Assembly (NCBI RefSeq): GCF_012848855.1
Contig: NZ_CP051630.1
Span: 158,501-222,500, forward strand
Direction: 5' to 3'
Source of the DNA: Pyruvatibacter mobilis
GTDB lineage: Bacteria; Pseudomonadota; Alphaproteobacteria; CGMCC-115125
Length of the DNA stretch: 64,000 nucleotides
The translations under genes and the position numbers were made by a program. Below the pieces are notes generated by a model. The model did no database searches. It was not told where the DNA came from and saw only the letters and a program-made list of their open reading frames with translations. Shown here in pieces: positions 41,690-49,794 of this stretch (position 1 is the stretch's first letter; the number at the start of each line of letters is the position of its first letter).

Positions 41690-42033
41690 GAATGGGATGA
41701 CCTTGAGCTGCGGTATGTGGAGGCCGGGGCGCGGGCGCCTGTCCGGACATCGGGAAATGCGTTCAAGCCTGCATATAACAAGGCATTTTCGGCCAGCATA
41801 CAGGCCGCTGACAGATAGTTGGGGGCAACCACCCTGTCAACGCGGGCGCCTGCCGCAGGGCGGGCGGCGCGAGGGGGCCTTTGCGCCCCAGAAATGCCTG
41901 AAAATCCGTCATAAGTGCGGCTTGTGACAGGTCTTTCTTCATGCTGAAGATGCAGGCTGCGTCCTGCCAGGACCCTGGCGGCCCCCGTGTTCTGCGGCGT
42001 GGCCCTTGAATGACATGTGAACCGGAGTGACAG
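41690..42033. other. Divergent spacer, secA / parvulin
   Basis: 344 bases that must hold both promoters; I found none I would defend. On the parvulin side are two small perfect hairpins, TCTTCA-TGC-TGAAGA (41936-41950) and GCCAGG-AC-CCTGGC (41966-41979). Antisense open frames crossing it are not credible genes. Confidence 0.45.
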
Positions 42034-42951
42034 ATGACCGGCCTTATTTCCTTCCGCGCAGATGCGCGCCTGCCCCGCAGCTCCAACCGGCCGGGCCGGC
42101 GCTGGCGCTGTCTGGCGCTGGCGGCCGGGCTTTCCTTTCCGGGTCTCGTTGCCGGTTCTGCCCTTGCCCAGGAAGCTGGCGAAGCGCCTGACGATGCGGT
42201 GATTGCGACGGTCAACGGCGAGCCCGTGCGCTATTCCGACGTCATCCTGGCGGAACAGGACCTGGCAGCCCAGCTCTCGGGCGTGCCGGAGGACGTGAAG
42301 TTTGAATATCTGGCCAGCCTGATGATTGACCGCAAGGCATTGGCGGACGAAGCCCTGAAGGCAGGTCTCGAGGATGACCCGGCGGTGCTGCGTCAGTTTG
42401 CCTATTACCGGGAGAAGGTGCTCGGTGACGTCTATCTCAACCGTCAGCTGGCCGATGCGGTGAGTGATGAGGAAGCGCGGACCTTCTACGACAAGCAGGT
42501 GGCGCAGATCGACGTCGAGGAGGAAGTCCGGGCTCGCCATATTCTGGTTGAGACGGAAGACGAGGCGCTGAAGGTGATTGGCCGCCTTGATGCCGGTGAA
42601 GACTTCGCGGCGCTGGCCAAGGAGATTTCGACCGGCCCCACGGGGGCGAACGGTGGTGACCTCGGCTTCTTCGTTGCAGATCGCATGGTGCCGGAATTCT
42701 CTGACGCTGCCTTCGCCCTTCAGCCTGGCGAGATTTCCAAGCCGGTGAAGTCCGATTTCGGCTGGCATGTGATCAAGGTCGAAGAGCGGCGCATGCAGCA
42801 GGTGGTGCCATTCGAAGACGTGAAGGAAGGCATCAAGGTCCAGCTCCGTGACGAGAAGGCCGCCCCCTTCATCGCCAGCGTGCGGGACAAGGCCGACGTC
42901 AAGTTCACCGGCGAGGAGACGGCGCGTCCGCAAATAGTACCGCAGCAGTAG
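42034..42951 (+). CDS. Periplasmic parvulin-type peptidyl-prolyl isomerase
   Basis: 305 residues. Signal peptide (about 1-45, SALAQ), a SurA-like N-terminal chaperone region and a parvulin PPIase domain (about 165-260: VRARHILVETEDEA, GGDLGFFV, FSDAAFALQPGEIS). Helps fold exported proteins, matching its place opposite secA. GGAG 7 bases before the ATG. Shorter and simpler than SurA (one PPIase domain). Confidence 0.92.
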   Translation: MTGLISFRADARLPRSSNRPGRRWRCLALAAGLSFPGLVAGSALAQEAGEAPDDAVIATVNGEPVRYSDVILAEQDLAAQLSGVPEDVKFEYLASLMIDRKALADEALKAGLEDDPAVLRQFAYYREKVLGDVYLNRQLADAVSDEEARTFYDKQVAQIDVEEEVRARHILVETEDEALKVIGRLDAGEDFAALAKEISTGPTGANGGDLGFFVADRMVPEFSDAAFALQPGEISKPVKSDFGWHVIKVEERRMQQVVPFEDVKEGIKVQLRDEKAAPFIASVRDKADVKFTGEETARPQIVPQQ

Positions 42952-43021
42952 AAATTGCCCGTTGCGGCGGGTACAGACTCATGTCTGATAGCGGCAGATC
43001 CATTTGCGGGGGCAGGCAGCC

Positions 43022-44611
43022 ATGACCACGTCCGATCCGGCATCCGAAGCCACGGGTACCACGTCGCCGAAAGGTGCATCGAAGACGGCGCCAAAGAAGG
43101 CACGCAAACCGAAAGCGAAGCGGGCTGCGGGCAAATCGGTGAAAGCCGGCAAGTCAGTGCGGAAGACAGCCCCGAAAGCCAAATCGACCTTGCAGGGTGA
43201 TCTTGCCTCCAACGCCGTCAGGAAACCGGCCGGAAAGAAGAAGGTGGCGGGGTCCAAGCGTCCGGCGCAGACAACCTCGAAGGGGGCTGCCGCACGCAAG
43301 CCCGCCCGCAAGAAGGCGGTGCGCAAGCCTGCTGGCCGGATCCCTGCAGCATCGGCGAAAGCGGCATTGCCGGTTTCACCGCTGGCGCCGGCCCGCTTCC
43401 CGGAAGTTGCCGATGTGCCTGGCGTGCGGATGGCAACCGCCCGGGCGCAGATCAAATACAAGACGCGCGAGGACATGCTGGTGGTGGCGATGCCCGCGGG
43501 CACCACTGTGGCAGGCGCATTGACCCGCTCCCGTACGGCCTCGGCCCCGGTGGAGTGGTGCCGCGCCAATCTTTCGAGCGGCGAAGGGCGGGTGCTGGTG
43601 TCGACCTCCGGCAATTCCAACGCCTTCACCGGCAAGGCGGGTGTCGAGACGGTCAAGCTGACTGCGGCAGCAGCGGCGAAGCTTGCGGCGGTACGCCAGA
43701 AGGACGTCTTCATCGCGTCCACCGGCGTCATCGGTGAGCCGATGCCCAACGAAAAAATACTCGAGACGCTGCCCAAGGCGTTTGACGCGCTGGGGCAGGG
43801 CACGTTTGAAGAAGCTGCCCGCGCCATCATGACGACCGATACCTTCCCGAAGGCATCGTCGCGGGTGGTCGAAATCGACGGTAGCCGGGTGGTCATCACG
43901 GGTATTGCGAAAGGCTCGGGCATGATCGCGCCGGACCTTGCGACCATGCTGTCTTACGTCTTCACCAATGCGTCGATTTCTCAGAGCGCGCTTGCTGCGT
44001 TGATGGACCTCAACCTGCGCGACAGTTTCAATGCCATCACGGTGGATAGTGATACGTCCACATCCGACACGGTCCTGCTGTTTGCGACAGGCCGGGATGC
44101 CGACGGCAACAAGGCCCCCTATGGGCAGATCACGCGACCGGGGGATCCCCGCCTGCGGGCCTTCCGGGCCGCGCTTGCAGAAGTTATGCAGGATCTTGCC
44201 AAGCAGGTGGTGCGTGATGGTGAAGGCGCCAGCAAGTTCATCACGGTGAAGGTCACAGGCGGCGAGAGCCACAATTCCGCCCGGCGGATTGCCATGGCAA
44301 TTGCCAATTCACCCTTGGTGAAGACTGCGATCGCGGGCGAGGACGCCAATTGGGGGCGTGTGGTGATGGCCGTTGGCAAGGCGGGTGAGCCTGCCGAGCG
44401 TGACAAGCTGGCCATCAGCTTCGGTGGTGTCACGGTTGCCAAGGCTGGCCAGGCGGTTGACGGTTACGACGAAACGCCGGTGGCGCAGCATCTGAAGGGG
44501 CAGGACATCCTGATCGAAGTGGATGTGGGTGTCGGTAATGGCGAGGCGACGGTCTATACCTGTGATCTGACCCACGGCTACATCTCCATCAACGCCGATT
44601 ACCGCAGTTAG
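43022..44611 (+). CDS. argJ: Glutamate N-acetyltransferase/amino-acid acetyltransferase with basic N-terminal extension
   Basis: 529 residues. The ArgJ core begins near 119 and is normal length (about 411 aa). Self-cleavage site: KGSGMIAPDLATMLSYVF, nucleophile Thr308. It cycles acetyl groups between ornithine and glutamate in arginine synthesis. The first 118 residues are Lys/Ala/Pro/Arg-rich (PKKARKPKAKRAAGKSVKAG and similar), like histone H1 or AlgP tails, with no gap to suggest a frameshift. ATG at 43022 preferred over an in-frame TTG at 43004. Follows the parvulin gene. Confidence 0.94.
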   Translation: MTTSDPASEATGTTSPKGASKTAPKKARKPKAKRAAGKSVKAGKSVRKTAPKAKSTLQGDLASNAVRKPAGKKKVAGSKRPAQTTSKGAAARKPARKKAVRKPAGRIPAASAKAALPVSPLAPARFPEVADVPGVRMATARAQIKYKTREDMLVVAMPAGTTVAGALTRSRTASAPVEWCRANLSSGEGRVLVSTSGNSNAFTGKAGVETVKLTAAAAAKLAAVRQKDVFIASTGVIGEPMPNEKILETLPKAFDALGQGTFEEAARAIMTTDTFPKASSRVVEIDGSRVVITGIAKGSGMIAPDLATMLSYVFTNASISQSALAALMDLNLRDSFNAITVDSDTSTSDTVLLFATGRDADGNKAPYGQITRPGDPRLRAFRAALAEVMQDLAKQVVRDGEGASKFITVKVTGGESHNSARRIAMAIANSPLVKTAIAGEDANWGRVVMAVGKAGEPAERDKLAISFGGVTVAKAGQAVDGYDETPVAQHLKGQDILIEVDVGVGNGEATVYTCDLTHGYISINADYRS

Positions 44612-44782
44612 CCGGGCACATCGTGGCAATTTGCCATGGTTAATGCGGGCTTACGGGCTGGGCAGGCAGGCACCTGGGGTGTTGGCGCCCGGGGTGTCGG
44701 CGGTTGTGTTCGTTTCTTCTTAACGGCGCGCGATGCACACTGATCAGAATGTGCTTCCCGCGCGTCATGTGCTGGCGGTCTT

Positions 44783-45217
44783 ATGCGGATTGTTCTTGTT
44801 GCGGCCTGTGCGCTTGTTGATGCGGACGGGCGGGTTCTTCTGGCAAAGCGGCCTGCGGGAAAATCTCTGGCGGGGCTTTGGGAGTTTCCCGGCGGCAAGG
44901 TTGAATCCGGCGAGACGCCTGAAGAAACACTGATCCGGGAGCTGAAGGAAGAGCTGGGTATCGACGTTACGGCGGCGTGCCTGGCACCGCTTACTTTCGC
45001 CAGCCACACCTATGGAGGTGAGGCCGCCGGAGACGGGGCGGGTCCGGACGATTGGCATCTGCTGATGCCGCTTTATGTGTGCCGGCGCTGGTCAGGCACG
45101 GTTCAGCCGCTCGAGCATGAGGCAGTTGAATGGGTGAGGCCGGTCCGGATGCGCAACTATGACATGCCGCCCGCGGACGTCCCGCTGGTGGCGCTGATCA
45201 GGGATTTTCTGGGCTGA
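44783..45217 (+). CDS. mutT: MutT-like Nudix hydrolase
   Basis: 144 residues. Complete Nudix box at 37-60 (starts GGKVESGETPEE, ends RELKEELGI). Preceded by LLAKRPAGKSLAGLWEFPG, typical MutT. Hydrolyses 8-oxo-dGTP to prevent AT-to-CG mutations. Standard alphaproteobacterial neighbour of argJ. ATG at 44783. Confidence 0.93.
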   Translation: MRIVLVAACALVDADGRVLLAKRPAGKSLAGLWEFPGGKVESGETPEETLIRELKEELGIDVTAACLAPLTFASHTYGGEAAGDGAGPDDWHLLMPLYVCRRWSGTVQPLEHEAVEWVRPVRMRNYDMPPADVPLVALIRDFLG

Positions 45218-45231
45218 GGGACCTGAGACGG

Positions 45232-45402
45232 ATGAACAAGATGCAGCACACGGGCTTCCGTTCGGATGATGCGGGCGCAACGGCCATCGAATACAGCATC
45301 ATCGCCGCGGGCATTGCCGCGGTGATTGTTACGTCGGTCAACCTGCTCGGGGGTACGGTCAGCGGCATGTATGACCGGGTGGTCACGGCCCTTGGCGGCT
45401 GA
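45232..45402 (+). CDS. Flp/Fap-type pilin (solitary, 56 aa)
   Basis: 56 residues: a short basic/polar leader, then GATAIEYSIIAAGIAAVIV. Cleavage by a prepilin peptidase after Gly15 would leave Glu at +5 and Tyr at +6, as in Flp pilins. Mature part is one hydrophobic helix and a small tail ending TALGG. It lies 14 bases after mutT with no tad/cpa assembly gene in this window, so it would need machinery encoded elsewhere. Confidence 0.75.
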   Translation: MNKMQHTGFRSDDAGATAIEYSIIAAGIAAVIVTSVNLLGGTVSGMYDRVVTALGG

Positions 45403-45420
45403 CCCTTGTGCTGTCCGGCG

Positions 45421-46326
45421 TTAGGGTTTTTCACCAGTCTTTATTTCATCCGTATTGAGCGCATCCGCCAGGCGCTGGGTTGCCGTGCCCGGGCGCAGCG
45501 GTTGTTGCTGGCTTTCGTGTGGTGCCCAGCCAGAGGCATAGACGATCTGGAAGGTCGCCGTGATCCTGCCGTCTGGCGCTGAGAAGCGCTCGGTGTAGAT
45601 TTCGGCCATGCGCATGAGTGTGGAGCGGCGCAAGGGCTTGCGGCGCCGCGCATTGAGCACGTTTGTCTCTCCCATGCCGCGCAGGTCGCGGATAAGGCCG
45701 AAAACGGTTTCGTAGGTCACCAATTGCTGGTCGGCATCCACGACCGGCAGGGCGAAGCCTGCGCGCTGCATCAGTCCGCCCATGTCCCGGACATCGGCGA
45801 AGGGAAAGACCCTGGGGCTGACACCTCCCTCACATTCCGCCTCCGCTTCGGCCAGGCATGTGCGCAGTTCATGTAGCGTTTCGCCGCCGAACAGCGCCCC
45901 CAGGAACAGGCCGTCGGGGCGCAACGCACGTCTTATCTGGATGAGGGCACCAGGCAGGTCATTGAGGCGATGCAGGGCCAAGGCGCTTGCCACGAAGTCT
46001 ACGCGGGCGTCGCCGATCGCCAGGTGCTCCTCGTTCATCACGGCGGCGGGGCGGGGGGCGTGGGCCAGCATGGCCTCGCAGCTGTCTGCATGAATGAGGG
46101 TGCTGAGCTTGCCGGTTGCGAGGAGAGGTGTGCGGAGTTCGCCGCCGTGGGCCCCGAGATCAAGGCCTATGTCAAAGGCGCGGTTGGCGTCCAGCAGGCG
46201 CTCGGCCAACTCGTCAGCGACGCGGGTCTTGAGAAAATTGAAGCCGGGCCACCCGGCAGCGGCACGGGTGCGGCGGTTGCGCAGCAACGCGGTGTCGAAC
46301 GGGGCCTGTGGATTGATGTCACTCAC
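45421..46326 (-). CDS. NDUFAF5-like class I methyltransferase
   Basis: 301 residues, similar to BioC/NDUFAF5-type SAM-dependent methyltransferases. The usual DLGCGTG motif I reads DLGAHGGE (about 56-63), as in the NDUFAF5-like branch which acts as a complex I assembly hydroxylase in mitochondria. C-terminal half contains GLIRDLRGMGETN and the late YASGWAPH motif seen in this family. GTG start at 46326. Only 28 bases separate it from divergent comF. Confidence 0.85.
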   Translation of the reverse strand: MSDINPQAPFDTALLRNRRTRAAAGWPGFNFLKTRVADELAERLLDANRAFDIGLDLGAHGGELRTPLLATGKLSTLIHADSCEAMLAHAPRPAAVMNEEHLAIGDARVDFVASALALHRLNDLPGALIQIRRALRPDGLFLGALFGGETLHELRTCLAEAEAECEGGVSPRVFPFADVRDMGGLMQRAGFALPVVDADQQLVTYETVFGLIRDLRGMGETNVLNARRRKPLRRSTLMRMAEIYTERFSAPDGRITATFQIVYASGWAPHESQQQPLRPGTATQRLADALNTDEIKTGEKP

Positions 46327-46354
46327 GTTGCGTCAAATAGCTTACCATCGGCTC

Positions 46355-47119
46355 ATGGGCAAAACGTTTGACCGGATGGGCGGCATGGTGCGGCGCGGGG
46401 GCGATGGTCTTCTGAGGCTAGCGCTGCCGCCCGTATGCCCGGTTACCGGCGACAGGGTGCTCGAATATGGCACCTTGTCGCCGCAGGCCTGGACGGAACT
46501 CACCTTCATCACCCGGCCCCATTGCCCGGTCACAGGCCTGCCTTTCGAGAGGGATCCCGGTGATGGGACCGTCAGCCCGGCAGCGCTCGCCAGCCCGCCC
46601 AGATATGACCATGCCCGCTCGGCGCTTCTCTTCGAGGGCAGGACCCGCCAACTGGTTCACCTGCTGAAATATGCGGATCGTACTGAACTGACGCAGATGC
46701 TTGGCCGCTGGATGGCACATGCGGGGCGGGACCTCCTGGCGGATGCCGACATGCTGGCCCCCGTGCCGCTCCATGCCGCGCGGCTGGTACGCCGGCGGTT
46801 CAACCAGGCGGCGCTTCTGGGACAGGCACTGCACCGGCTGACCGGGGTGCCGCTTGAGGTGGCGCTGCTTGACCGGGTGAAGGCCACCCGCAGCCAGGTC
46901 GGGCTGAGCCGGTCCGCGCGCCGACGCAATGTTCAGGGTGCGTTCGGTATTGCGCCCGGTAGGCGAGTGGCAGGTAAACACATTGTGTTGGTCGATGATG
47001 TGCTGACGTCCGGTGCGACAGCGGAGGCCTGCGCGGCTGTTTTGCGCCGTGCGGGTGCGGCCCGGGTGGATGTGCTGACGCTTGCCCGGGTTGTCGCGCC
47101 GCAAGACGTGCCCATATGA
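46355..47119 (+). CDS. comF: ComF-family phosphoribosyltransferase-like protein
   Basis: 254 residues. N-terminal CPVTGDRV and CPVTGLPF (possible zinc ribbon), then LLKYADRTEL, RRRFNQAALLG and the PRPP-loop VLVDDVLTSGATAE. ComF members support DNA uptake in naturally competent bacteria; in others the role is unknown. Start chosen at ATG 46355; upstream ATG 46316 is possible but would read into the divergent gene. Confidence 0.87.
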   Translation: MGKTFDRMGGMVRRGGDGLLRLALPPVCPVTGDRVLEYGTLSPQAWTELTFITRPHCPVTGLPFERDPGDGTVSPAALASPPRYDHARSALLFEGRTRQLVHLLKYADRTELTQMLGRWMAHAGRDLLADADMLAPVPLHAARLVRRRFNQAALLGQALHRLTGVPLEVALLDRVKATRSQVGLSRSARRRNVQGAFGIAPGRRVAGKHIVLVDDVLTSGATAEACAAVLRRAGAARVDVLTLARVVAPQDVPI

Positions 47120-47189
47120 TTGGCGCTGAACAAGGCACTTTCCCCAATTTCCAGACCAGCGGCGGCAGGACCGCCCGACAGGTGACGCC

Positions 47190-47444
47190 ATGAGTAAGGT
47201 TCAAATCTACACGACCCAGATCTGCCCCTATTGCCACCGGGCCAAGGCGCTGCTGCGCGAAAAGGGCGTGAGCTATGACGAGGTGGACGTGATGGCGACG
47301 CCGGGCGCGCGGGACAAGATGATCAACCGCACCGGCCGTACCAGCGTGCCGCAGATCTTCATCGGCGACACCCATGTGGGCGGGTGCGATGACCTGTTCG
47401 CGCTGGACGCGAAGGGTGCGCTCGACCCGATGCTGGCTGGTTAG
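47190..47444 (+). CDS. grxC: Glutaredoxin 3
   Basis: 84 residues. Active-site CPYC (12-15), TSVPQIFI cis-Pro loop and GGCDDL glutathione-binding motif. Dithiol glutaredoxin reducing disulfides with glutathione. Downstream of comF by 70 bases; followed by nitrilase and DUF1178, a conserved alphaproteobacterial run. Confidence 0.96.
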   Translation: MSKVQIYTTQICPYCHRAKALLREKGVSYDEVDVMATPGARDKMINRTGRTSVPQIFIGDTHVGGCDDLFALDAKGALDPMLAG

Positions 47445-47467
47445 GCCGTATCTTGGGCGGGGGGCAC

Positions 47468-48316
47468 ATGAGCGAGAGGCAGCCGGCGTCGGCGCCATTC
47501 CGCGCAGCGTGCATCACGCTGTGTTCGGGCCGCGACCCCGTCCGCAATATTGAAGCGGCCAGCGATCTCGTCCGCGATGCTGCGGCGGACGGGGCGCAGA
47601 TCGTCTTCACGCCAGAGAACACGCTGATCATGGAGGCCGGTGGCCGCCAGATCTTCGAGGTCACGAGGCCAGAAGACGAGACGCCCGCGGTTTCGCAGCT
47701 TGCGGCGCTAGCAAAGGATCTGGGTATCTGGCTCAGTGTCGGTTCGCTGGCCATCAAGGTGGCCGCAGACAAAGTTGCCAACCGGTCATTCCTCATGGGG
47801 CCGGATGGCCGGATCCATGCGCGCTACGACAAGATCCACATGTTTGATGTGGAGTTGCCCAATGGAGAGACCTACGAGGAATCCCGGAATTACCGGCCCG
47901 GTGGGGAGGCGGTGGTGGCTGATACGCCCTTTGGCCGCCTGGGTCTCACCATTTGTTATGATCTTCGGTTCCCGCATCTGTATCGCGCCTTGGCCAAGGC
48001 GGGTGCCTCTTACCTGACCGTGCCTTCCGCATTTACGCAGGTGACGGGCAAGGCGCACTGGCATGTGTTGTTGCGGGCGCGGGCAATTGAGACGGGGTGC
48101 TTTGTTTTTGCTGCCGCCCAGTCCGGTACACATGAGAACGGCCGCAAGACATTCGGTCACAGCCTCATTGTCGGCCCCTGGGGCGATGTGCTTGCCGATG
48201 GCGGCACGCAGACAGGCGTGGTAACCGCGGATATCGACCCGGCCCGGGTTTCAGAAGCGCGCGGGCGCATCCCGGCCTTGCAGCATGATCGCGATTTTGG
48301 CTTGCCGGACGCCTGA
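47468..48316 (+). CDS. Carbon-nitrogen hydrolase (omega-amidase/NIT-like)
   Basis: 282 residues. Catalytic triad Glu50 (TPEN), Lys122 (DKIHMFDVEL) and Cys163 (ICYDLRFP), typical of the NIT1/NIT2 branch, which repairs deaminated glutathione or acts as omega-amidase. ATG at 47468 chosen, with a G-rich ribosome site; an in-frame TTG lies 15 bases upstream. The adjacent glutaredoxin fits a glutathione-related role. Confidence 0.9.
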   Translation: MSERQPASAPFRAACITLCSGRDPVRNIEAASDLVRDAAADGAQIVFTPENTLIMEAGGRQIFEVTRPEDETPAVSQLAALAKDLGIWLSVGSLAIKVAADKVANRSFLMGPDGRIHARYDKIHMFDVELPNGETYEESRNYRPGGEAVVADTPFGRLGLTICYDLRFPHLYRALAKAGASYLTVPSAFTQVTGKAHWHVLLRARAIETGCFVFAAAQSGTHENGRKTFGHSLIVGPWGDVLADGGTQTGVVTADIDPARVSEARGRIPALQHDRDFGLPDA

Positions 48317-48340
48317 AACCGCGCCAAATCTCTATCCAAG

Positions 48341-48793
48341 ATGATCCGTTACAGCCTCATATGCAGCAAGGGCCACGAGTTCGAGTCCTGGTTTGCGTCC
48401 AGCGATGCCTATGACACGCTGGAAGCAAAGGGGCATTTGTCGTGCGCCGTATGCGGATCGTCCAGGGTGCAAAAATCCCTGATGGCGCCTGCGATTGGCC
48501 GCAAGGGAAATCAGCAGGAAGATACTTCACCTGTGGCGCGGGCCGGCGATGGCGGAGAGGCGATGAAGGCCGCGCGGGAGCTGGCGGCCTTCATGGACAA
48601 GATCCGTGCCCATGTGGAGAAGAACGCTGAATATGTGGGCGACCGGTTCGCCGAGGAGGCGCGCGCAATCCACAACAAGGAAGCGGAGATGCGCCAGATT
48701 TACGGGGAAACAACACTGGATGAGGCTCGTGCACTCATCGAGGACGGTGTCGCCGTCGCCCCCATTCCGGCAGCGCGGCGCAAGGGTAACTGA
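48341..48793 (+). CDS. DUF1178-family protein
   Basis: 150 residues. N-terminal MIRYSLICSKGHEFESWF and CAVCGSSRVQKSLMAPAI: a zinc-ribbon-like Cys pattern (Cys8, Cys35, Cys38) with a C-terminal helix, matching DUF1178. Function unknown; conserved next to nitrilase and glutaredoxin genes. Converges on ubiG with 12 bases between. Confidence 0.88.
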   Translation: MIRYSLICSKGHEFESWFASSDAYDTLEAKGHLSCAVCGSSRVQKSLMAPAIGRKGNQQEDTSPVARAGDGGEAMKAARELAAFMDKIRAHVEKNAEYVGDRFAEEARAIHNKEAEMRQIYGETTLDEARALIEDGVAVAPIPAARRKGN

Positions 48794-48805
48794 GCGGGCG
48801 TCCGG

Positions 48806-49582
48806 TCAGGCCGTGGAACCGGGCTTTGTGGCGGTCATCATGTAATTGACGGCGGTGTCGCGGGACAGCGACCATTTATCCGCAAGCGGATTGTAGCTCA
48901 CACCGGTGAGCAGGTCCGGCTTGAGGCCTGCATCTGTCATCAGCGTGCGCATCTCGTCAGGCGTGATGAACTTGCTCCACTCGTGGGTGCCGCGCGGCAA
49001 CCAGCCCAGCACATATTCCGCCCCAACTACGGCCAGCGCGAAAGCGCGGGCGGTCCGGTTGAGGGTTGCGGTGATCATCAATCCGCCGGGCTTGAGGCAG
49101 GTGCCGCAGGATTTCATGAAGGCGCTGGTATCGGCGACGTGCTCGATGACTTCCATGTTGAGGATGACGTCGAACTGCTCGCCTGCCTCGGCCAGCGCCT
49201 CGGCGGTTGTGTGCCGGTAGTCGATGTCGAGGCCTTGCTCCCGGGCATGGACCGAGGCTGTCTTGATGTTTTTCTCGCCGGCATCCGCACCGGTCACCTG
49301 GGCACCAAGCCGGGTCATTGGTTCAGAGAGCAGGCCGCCGCCGCAGCCGATGTCGAGCAGGCGCAGGCCGTCCAGCGGCCTCGTGCTGTCGGTGTCACGG
49401 TCGAAATGGGCGCTGACTGTCTCACGGATGAAGGCGAGGCGGGTGGGGTTGAACTTGTGCAGCGGGCGGAACTTGCCGTGCGGATCCCACCATTCAGCGG
49501 CCATCGCCGAAAATTTTTCGATCTCGGCGGGATCAATCGTGCCGTTTGTGTGTTGTTCGGCTGGCTGCGCGCTCGACGCCAT
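48806..49582 (-). CDS. ubiG: Ubiquinone O-methyltransferase UbiG
   Basis: 258 residues. Motif [19 protein letters not shown] and the early [20 protein letters not shown] signature of UbiG. Catalyses both O-methylations in ubiquinone synthesis, at the membrane surface. ATG at 49582 matches family length. Divergent from lysC. Confidence 0.95.
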   Translation of the reverse strand: MASSAQPAEQHTNGTIDPAEIEKFSAMAAEWWDPHGKFRPLHKFNPTRLAFIRETVSAHFDRDTDSTRPLDGLRLLDIGCGGGLLSEPMTRLGAQVTGADAGEKNIKTASVHAREQGLDIDYRHTTAEALAEAGEQFDVILNMEVIEHVADTSAFMKSCGTCLKPGGLMITATLNRTARAFALAVVGAEYVLGWLPRGTHEWSKFITPDEMRTLMTDAGLKPDLLTGVSYNPLADKWSLSRDTAVNYMMTATKPGSTA

Positions 49583-49794
49583 GGCGGGGACCCCTAAATA
49601 CCGGACCGTGTCCGCTGCGGGAGTTGCGGCGGCCCGGGGCTGTCTGTATGTGTGTGCCGCGTTTGCGGCGGGCATGTGCTTATCCGCCGCGATCAAGGCC
49701 GGTGTCCACCGGCCGGTAACAGCAATTGAATAAAGGATATGGTGCAGCCGGGCGATGGGTCCAGCCATTGCCTGCGGGTGTGCCTAGAGGTCAC

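Noticed and set aside
41936..41979. Two small hairpins before the parvulin gene as a terminator
   Set aside because: No T-run follows either one.
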